This document shows, piece after piece, positions 24,101 through 24,625 of a stretch of 24,625 nt of DNA (positions are counted from its first letter, which is position 1; every line of letters starts with the position of its first letter). The notes beneath the pieces are model-generated. The model was given only the letters and a program-made list of their open reading frames with translations. It was not told the DNA's origin and did not search any database. Both the position numbers and the translations under genes were made by a program. This DNA is from JAUSNA01 sp964568885 (GTDB taxonomy: Bacteria > Patescibacteriota > Microgenomatia > Levybacterales > GWA1-39-11). The stretch is taken from assembly GCA_964568885.1 (NCBI GenBank), contig CAZMSF010000017.1:1-24625 (forward strand). The letters are read 5' to 3'.

Positions 24101-24625
24101 TCCTCCACTGACTCCTGCAATCTTAAGACCAATCGGAAGAGCCCTGTTGGTATCGAGGTTTTGGATAAGAACCAGCTGAGTTGGGTCGTTGGTCCCGGCA
24201 CCATCAGCTCTTATGAACGCGCTGTAACCTGTTGAATTGGTTGACGTTGTAACGGCAAAATTGCTGTCGGTTGTAGTGTCGGTTAGGTTGAATGCAATAT
24301 CTCTATTGTCAGAGGTATTGATAGAGTTTCCTCCGTTATATGCCGTCTGAAGAGTAATGGATGCCGCAGAACATTTGACAAGATTATTTGACCCATCAAT
24401 ACAAAGCGTGTTGCCTGTTTGGGTATCCAAGCCAGTGATATTCACATATGAGCCGGCTGAGAAGTCGGTCGTAAGAGCGATATCATTCGCACCATTGGGA
24501 TCAAGCACAACCGAACCGTTTGCCGTCAGTGTTTGGCTTGAGGCAACCGTGAGGCCGCCGTTTGCAGTGATAAGACCTGTTGAGGTGGTGGTTCCTGAAA
24601 CCGATAAATTGTTGTTAACTGTTGT
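1..24625 (-). CDS. Giant repeat protein, internal fragment of at least 8,208 codons, open at both ends
   Basis: One minus-strand frame stays open from 24625 (first codons read TTVNNNLS) to position 2 (last read GLTTTV). Base 1 belongs to the next codon. The translation is continuous, with the same motifs in the same frame at both edges and in the middle, so neither a frameshift nor a stop was seen. Neither the start nor the stop is in the window. The product is built of short beta-type motifs (TLNIGGAATT, TLGATTGTTTINN, GDIAVNGGDITTT, GGGYGSTG, IQANGNLTIDGTSTLTG) and about 165-residue units carrying CxDGSNxVxxC. It is rich in Thr, Asn, Gly, Ala and Ser and low in charge, with almost no Met or Trp outside 16.1-19.6 kb. 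No enzyme motif, membrane segment, signal peptide or anchor was recognised. An extended beta-rich surface or secreted fibre, perhaps an adhesin, is the most likely role by inference. A tail-fibre-like structural protein is the main alternative. Confidence 0.93.
650..1155 (-). repeat. CIDGSN unit R16
   Basis: It has a TDSDSFLSLTGL lead, CVDGSNHVGTC (1022-1054), LQAAYNNGNTI, SKFTVTTATGATGGSEF, TRADGAGTADPSQ, LVLIKNNDTNRALPVG and the tail LKISGVTGGNVTTAIDLSDS. The end is GTHYSITGASGNIS. Boundaries are approximate. Confidence 0.84.
1730..2222 (-). repeat. CIDGSN unit R15, divergent tail
   Basis: It has an ITSDSDSFLTLAGL lead, CVDGSNHVITC, LQSAYNNGNTI, SKFVLADGANPTPP, LILVDNADSDQALTSG and a tail that is neither of the two common types: IKVTASGGAGGGVTTALDVS. 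The end reads GTNFSVDGSTGDT. Boundaries are approximate. Confidence 0.82.
2474..2569 (-). repeat. FDQ mini-module 5
   Basis: It reads GKAVAIFDQNENQD then IITASASGVTRFSVARNG. It follows GIGTNSPTSALFVTRP (about 2590-2640), so the full composite VGIGT-FVTRP-FDQ is shared with 21419-21590, about 19 kb away in the same gene. Confidence 0.8.
2790..2958 (-). repeat. DIQEG insert, copy 2
   Basis: It reads DALDIQEGSNNYINVNT, then SENISFGNAVTNPSYSFLG, and ends TFTGNINANSGT. It lies in the 2.1-kb gap between R14 and R15 and matches copy 1 at nearly every residue, with several synonymous changes. Confidence 0.75.
3840..4345 (-). repeat. CIDGSN unit R14, with the least conserved Cys motif
   Basis: The lead is TDSDSTIHITGL and the Cys motif is CLNGTNDVITC. 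The usually invariant Asp and Ser are replaced, but both Cys and their 9-residue spacing are kept. The core is AFTRADGAGAADP and LVLIKNLDTNRAQPIG, and the tail LKIAGVSGGNITTGIDLTDS is shared with R13. Boundaries are approximate. Confidence 0.83.
3918..3999 (-). repeat. 82-nt perfect repeat inside R14 (partner 5082-5163)
   Basis: It is identical to 5082-5163 at an offset of 1,164 nt (388 codons). It encodes LDTNRAQPIGLKIAGVSGG and NITTGID of the unit tail. Confidence 0.88.
5010..5515 (-). repeat. CIDGSN unit R13
   Basis: It has a TDADSFLTLTGL lead, CLDGSNHVIAC, LQNAYNGGNTI, AFTRADGAGTADP and LVLIQNLDTNRAQPIG, with a tail LKIAGVSGGNITTGIDLTDS. An 82-nt stretch of the tail is identical at DNA level to R14. 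Boundaries are approximate. Confidence 0.85.
5082..5163 (-). repeat. 82-nt perfect repeat inside R13 (partner 3918-3999)
   Basis: This is the R13 copy of the tail sequence shared with R14. R13 and R14 are adjacent units, consistent with tandem duplication or local gene conversion. Confidence 0.88.
6050..6210 (-). repeat. DIQEG insert, copy 1
   Basis: It reads DALDIQEGTNNYINVNT, then SENISFGNTTTNPTYSFLG, and ends TFSGNINVNGGT before a NIGGAATT linker. It lies in the long gap between R12 and R13. The wording is familiar to me from large repeat proteins of Patescibacteria, but no search was possible. Confidence 0.75.
6765..7265 (-). repeat. CIDGSN unit R12
   Basis: It has a TDSDSFLTLTGLTTPG lead, CVDGSNNVTKC, RDILFTLTNTATDSNFAV, AFTRADGAGTSDP, LVLIKNNDTDRALPVG and LKIAGVSGGAVTTAIDLSDS. 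The end is ATNFLIAGSTGNI. Boundaries are approximate. Confidence 0.84.
7905..8410 (-). repeat. CIDGSN unit R11
   Basis: It has a TTDFSAGSYLIVSGLD lead, CIDGSNHVVKC, LQSAYEGGNTI (Glu where other units have Asn or Ala), AFTRANGGSGTNPSQ, LVLIQNLDSGNALPVG and LKIAGVSGGNVTTALDLSDS. Boundaries are approximate. Confidence 0.84.
9020..9515 (-). repeat. CIDGSN unit R10
   Basis: It has a TDADSFLKVTGL lead, CIDGSNNVVKC, LQGAYNGGNTI, RDIAFILSDTATDSNFTV, SYFALVDGTNATPPSQ, LLLVENLDANEALPAG and the variant tail IKIQSAAGGITTAIDLSDPE. The core (FALVDG) is intermediate between the usual FTRADG and the NGFTQFALANG type. Boundaries are approximate. Confidence 0.83.
10134..10331 (-). repeat. 198-nt perfect repeat, copy 1 (partner 11259-11456)
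   Basis: This stretch is base-for-base identical to 11259-11456, at an offset of 1,125 nt (375 codons). It covers the linker that includes VGGGYGSTGVTVSNAGN, SALDALSALARVDSLQ and SLGAGSGTTTVNNSL. Identity ends at single mismatches on both sides (10133 and 10332). Confidence 0.9.
10450..10970 (-). repeat. CIDGSN unit R9
   Basis: It has a TDADSFLTLNGLTTPG lead, CIDASNNVTKC, LQGAYNGGNTI and AFTRANGSGTSDP, with an IKVQAAAGGITNGIDLSDAE tail ending STHFTLTGATGNI. The LQGAYNGG wording recurs in R6 and R10. Boundaries are approximate. Confidence 0.84.
11259..11456 (-). repeat. 198-nt perfect repeat, copy 2 (partner 10134-10331)
   Basis: This is the second copy of the identical linker, lying between R8 and R9, while copy 1 lies between R9 and R10. 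Unit R9 is therefore flanked by perfect direct repeats. Confidence 0.9.
11605..12110 (-). repeat. CIDGSN unit R8
   Basis: It has a TTDFSAGSYINITGLD lead, CVDGSNNVVKC, LQSAYNAGNTI, DIAFNLSNTTTDSNFAV, AFTRADGAGTSDP, LVLVQNLDTNRAQPVG and LKIAGVSGGNITTALDLSDS. The 'AQP' wording in the LDTNR motif is shared with R13 and R14. Boundaries are approximate. Confidence 0.85.
12720..13200 (-). repeat. CIDGSN unit R7, divergent NGFTQ type
   Basis: The lead is TDADSTIVLNGL and the Cys motif is CVDGSNNVVKC. The core lacks TDSNFTV and reads DIALTLTDANLSATTSAG then NGFTQFALANGSNANP. The tail is IKVQAAAGGITNGIDLSDPE. It matches R2 in core and tail but differs in the lead and Cys motif, as expected if modules were exchanged inside units. 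Confidence 0.82.
13815..14320 (-). repeat. CIDGSN unit R6
   Basis: It has a TDADSFLTLTGLTTPG lead and CIDASNNVTKC, the same Ala-for-Gly variant as R2 and R9. The core is AFTRADGAGTSDP and the tail is LKIAGVSGGNVTTALDLTDS, followed by SGTNFSITGSSGDI. Boundaries are approximate. Confidence 0.84.
14640..14940 (-). repeat. CIDGSN unit R5, truncated and fused to another module
   Basis: It begins normally with TTDYTAGSYLNIPGLD, CVDGSNNVVKC and RDIAFTLSDTATDSNFTI. It then leaves the unit pattern for NQGTANAFVINDTNGATN, LLELQSGGVQKLTIDELGN and a GDIAVNGGD linker. The YSAFTRADG, LVLI and LKIAGVSGG parts are absent. It is the first unit after the central block. The reading frame is intact, so this is an in-frame module exchange rather than a broken copy. 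Confidence 0.8.
15020..15121 (-). repeat. FDQ mini-module 4
   Basis: It reads GRAAFIVNQTASSSNDI then FAASASGTTKFLIANNG. A TTISGTTNLNGG linker leads from here into unit R5. It is closest to the module at 15542-15643, about 520 nt away. Confidence 0.75.
15542..15643 (-). repeat. FDQ mini-module 3
   Basis: It reads GRAALIVDQNGATTNDL then IAASSSGTTKFEVLNGG. It is followed by GIRIAAGNTIDN and a GIGTSNASTLNLG stretch resembling the array linkers. Confidence 0.75.
15780..16080 (-). other. Segment with a vicinal Cys-Cys pair (WLADFRDCCNSVFRV)
   Basis: In protein order it reads DLVVNHDLFLTDQTN, then FQAGGTNNWLADFRDCCNSV, FRVLATGNRSEFNYGLNVF, RSDTSIGLYTD and YPTIGFTTAGTLGFG. The adjacent cysteines (15914-15919) are the only cysteines I saw outside the CIDGSN units. 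I do not recognise a family for it. Confidence 0.6.
16349..16702 (-). repeat. YTLP/DDG/LSWQ segment, copy B
   Basis: The segment is 118 codons and aligns without gaps to 17741-18094. It contains TQTQNISYTLPADDGS, YVLTTDGTGALSWQ, GAGTITAVGNVLTGTAFTG, GNNLIFEGST, DDSNDITLTAVNPASS and LTYTLPDLGTNGTFAFLEG. Differences from copy A are mostly conservative or synonymous, so the duplication is not very recent. Confidence 0.85.
16817..16909 (-). repeat. FDQ mini-module 2, degenerate
   Basis: It reads FAGLLVDNAGFGDLL then TASTSGATKFVVSNNG. It follows a VGIGTNG motif and a VRG connector, as in the first module, but the FDQ core has drifted to VDN. Confidence 0.72.
17741..18094 (-). repeat. YTLP/DDG/LSWQ segment, copy A
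   Basis: The segment is 118 codons long. It contains TQTQNVTYTLPPDDGS, YVLVTDGSGGLSWQ, GAGTITAVGNVLTGTAFTG, GNQLVFEGST, DDGNDITVTAANPASS and LTYTLPDIGTAGTFAFLEG. It carries two TYTLP motifs bracketing a Trp. YTLPxDDG followed by VLxTDGxGxLSW is a familiar pattern of tail-fibre-like proteins. Copy B lies exactly 1,392 nt (464 codons) lower. Confidence 0.85.
18430..18830 (-). other. Non-repetitive tail-fibre-like segment (YGFRDFHS to NNYFAGN)
   Basis: This stretch of about 130 residues does not match the arrays. It includes SYGFRDFHSQNSTGAEYGF, VANTDHSGNTTPSFISFAS, LYHFYAVNTTGAG, NQYGLNVAGMTKGANNAG and HSNLVIGG, and leads into an NVGIGNTSP motif. It is unusually rich in aromatic and His residues for this protein. 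The 'NQYGLxVxxMTKG' style is known to me from tail-fibre-like proteins. Fold and ligand are unknown. Confidence 0.6.
20590..21100 (-). repeat. CIDGSN unit R4
   Basis: It combines a TTDFSAGSYLNITGLD lead and CVDGSNNVVKC with an IKVQAAAGG tail (ITNALDVSDPEIVNALSL). The core reads NSTSYSSFTRANGAGTSDP. This is the last complete unit before the central block. Boundaries are approximate. Confidence 0.84.
21419..21514 (-). repeat. FDQ mini-module 1
   Basis: The motif GKALAIFDQIENQD is followed by ILTASASGVTKFTVSNSG. It lies directly after a tail-fibre-like FGIGSASPISALFVTRP motif (about 21535-21590) and before a GDV linker. The same VGIGT-FDQ pairing recurs at the mini-module near 2474. Confidence 0.8.
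21790..22290 (-). repeat. CIDGSN unit R3
   Basis: It has the TDADSFLTVAGL lead, CIDGSNHVVKC, RDIAFTLSDTSTDSNFTV, AFTRADGIGAADP and LKIAGVSGGNVTTALDLSDS. The end of the unit is ATHFTLTGSNGNIS. Its C-terminal third has 147 nt of perfect DNA identity with R1 although the two lie 2,202 nt apart. Boundaries are approximate. Confidence 0.85.
21840..21986 (-). repeat. 147-nt perfect repeat inside R3 (partner 24042-24188)
   Basis: It is identical to 24042-24188 at an offset of 2,202 nt (734 codons). It encodes the tail half of the CIDGSN unit, from DPTQLVLIQNLDTNRALP through LKIAGVSGG to SNITTAIAL. Confidence 0.9.
22920..23405 (-). repeat. CIDGSN unit R2, divergent NGFTQ type
   Basis: It carries CIDASNNVTKC (Ala for Gly) but lacks the TDSNFTV and YSAFTRADG core. 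Instead it reads DIALTLTNANLSATTSAG, then NGFTQFALANGSNANP and LVLVENLD, followed by IKVQAAAGGITNGIDLSDPE. Only R7 shares this core, which makes R2 and R7 a sub-family. Boundaries are approximate. Confidence 0.82.
24005..24500 (-). repeat. CIDGSN unit R1
   Basis: In protein order the unit reads TTDFSAGSYVNITGLD, CIDGSNNLVKC, LQTAYNGGNSI, DIAFNLTDTTTDSNFAV, AFIRADGAGTNDP, LVLIQNLDTNRALPIG, LKIAGVSGGNVTTALDLSDS and GTNFSITGSSGNI. This is the canonical order of sub-motifs for all complete units. Its LKIAGVSGG half is identical at DNA level to R3 over 147 nt. Boundaries are approximate. Confidence 0.85.
24042..24188 (-). repeat. 147-nt perfect repeat inside R1 (partner 21840-21986)
   Basis: This is the R1 copy of the identical tail-half sequence. 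The intervening unit R2 has the other tail type (IKVQAAAGG), so the identity skips one unit. Confidence 0.9.

Larger units (their letters stand above)
20250..24625 (-). repeat. N-proximal repeat array, units R1-R4 with linkers
   Basis: Four CIDGSN units lie here, spaced about 1.1-1.2 kb measured at the TDSNFTV position or its equivalent. The linkers contain one or two NIGGAATT motifs and usually one GGGYGSTG motif (near 20290, 22655 and 23738). The linker between R3 and R4 instead carries a VGIGT-like motif and an FDQ mini-module. The frame enters the window inside a linker (TTVNNNLSVSGTTTSTG), so the array continues beyond the right edge. I saw no Met or Trp codon in this block. Boundaries are approximate. 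Confidence 0.85.

Noticed and set aside
1..24625. CRISPR array or tandem non-coding repeat
   Set aside because: Repeats are long, diverged mainly at third codon positions, and kept in one reading frame. There are no short identical repeats with unique spacers.
1..24625. Promoters, terminators, ribosome binding sites or riboswitches
   Set aside because: The entire window is internal coding sequence. Any -10/-35-like or hairpin pattern inside it has no supporting gene boundary.
1..24625. Trimeric autotransporter or Ca-binding RTX repeat protein
   Set aside because: I saw no GGxGxDxUx nonapeptide repeats, no YadA-type head repeats and no long coiled-coil stalk. The motifs present are different.

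Overview
The whole window is the inside of one giant gene read on the minus strand. In the frame whose codons occupy plus-strand triplets beginning at positions 2, 5, 8 and so on, I found no stop codon from 24625 down to 2. That is 8,208 consecutive sense codons, and neither the true start nor the true stop lies in the window. The product is at least 8,208 residues, roughly 0.8 MDa by estimate. It is rich in Thr, Asn, Gly, Ala, Ser, Leu, Ile and Val and poor in charged residues. Met, Trp, His and Cys are very rare outside fixed positions. The many V/P-rich plus-strand ORFs (for example 6216-7097) and the Q/L-rich ORFs in other minus frames are shadows of this repetitive coding sequence.

Layout in protein order (high to low coordinates). 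(1) 24625 to about 20250: N-proximal array with four ~165-residue 'CIDGSN' units (R1-R4), spaced about 1.1-1.2 kb and joined by linkers of short beta-repeat motifs (NIGGAATT, GGGYGSTG, GDIAVNGGD). (2) About 20250-14940: a different block of tail-fibre-like segments. It holds six VGIGT-like motifs, six 'IQTT/LTxGGxTTG' repeats, two copies of a 118-codon YTLP/DDG/LSWQ segment, and most of the rare residues (Met, Trp, a Cys-Cys pair). (3) About 14940-1: C-proximal array with twelve more CIDGSN units (R5-R16, R5 truncated), the same linkers, two DIQEG inserts and one FDQ insert. A seventeenth unit begins at the left edge.

The composition and glycine/asparagine-punctuated short beta motifs suggest an extended, secreted or surface-anchored beta-rich fibre. 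This is inference, because no signal peptide, anchor or C-terminal processing domain is in view. The VGIGTxxPxxxLxVxG and YTLPxDDG motifs are familiar from tail-fibre-like and adhesin-like bacterial proteins. From memory, the ALDIQEG, FDQxENQDIxTASASG and LNIGGAATT wording resembles very large repeat proteins of Candidate Phyla Radiation bacteria (Patescibacteria, especially Microgenomates). That host assignment is moderate-confidence and untested here.

There is no RNA gene, mobile element, CRISPR array, promoter or terminator that I can support, and no second gene. The points of interest are the length of the uninterrupted frame, the hierarchical mosaic of repeats, a cysteine pair retained in every complete CIDGSN unit, and long stretches of perfect DNA identity between distant repeats that indicate recent internal duplication or gene conversion.
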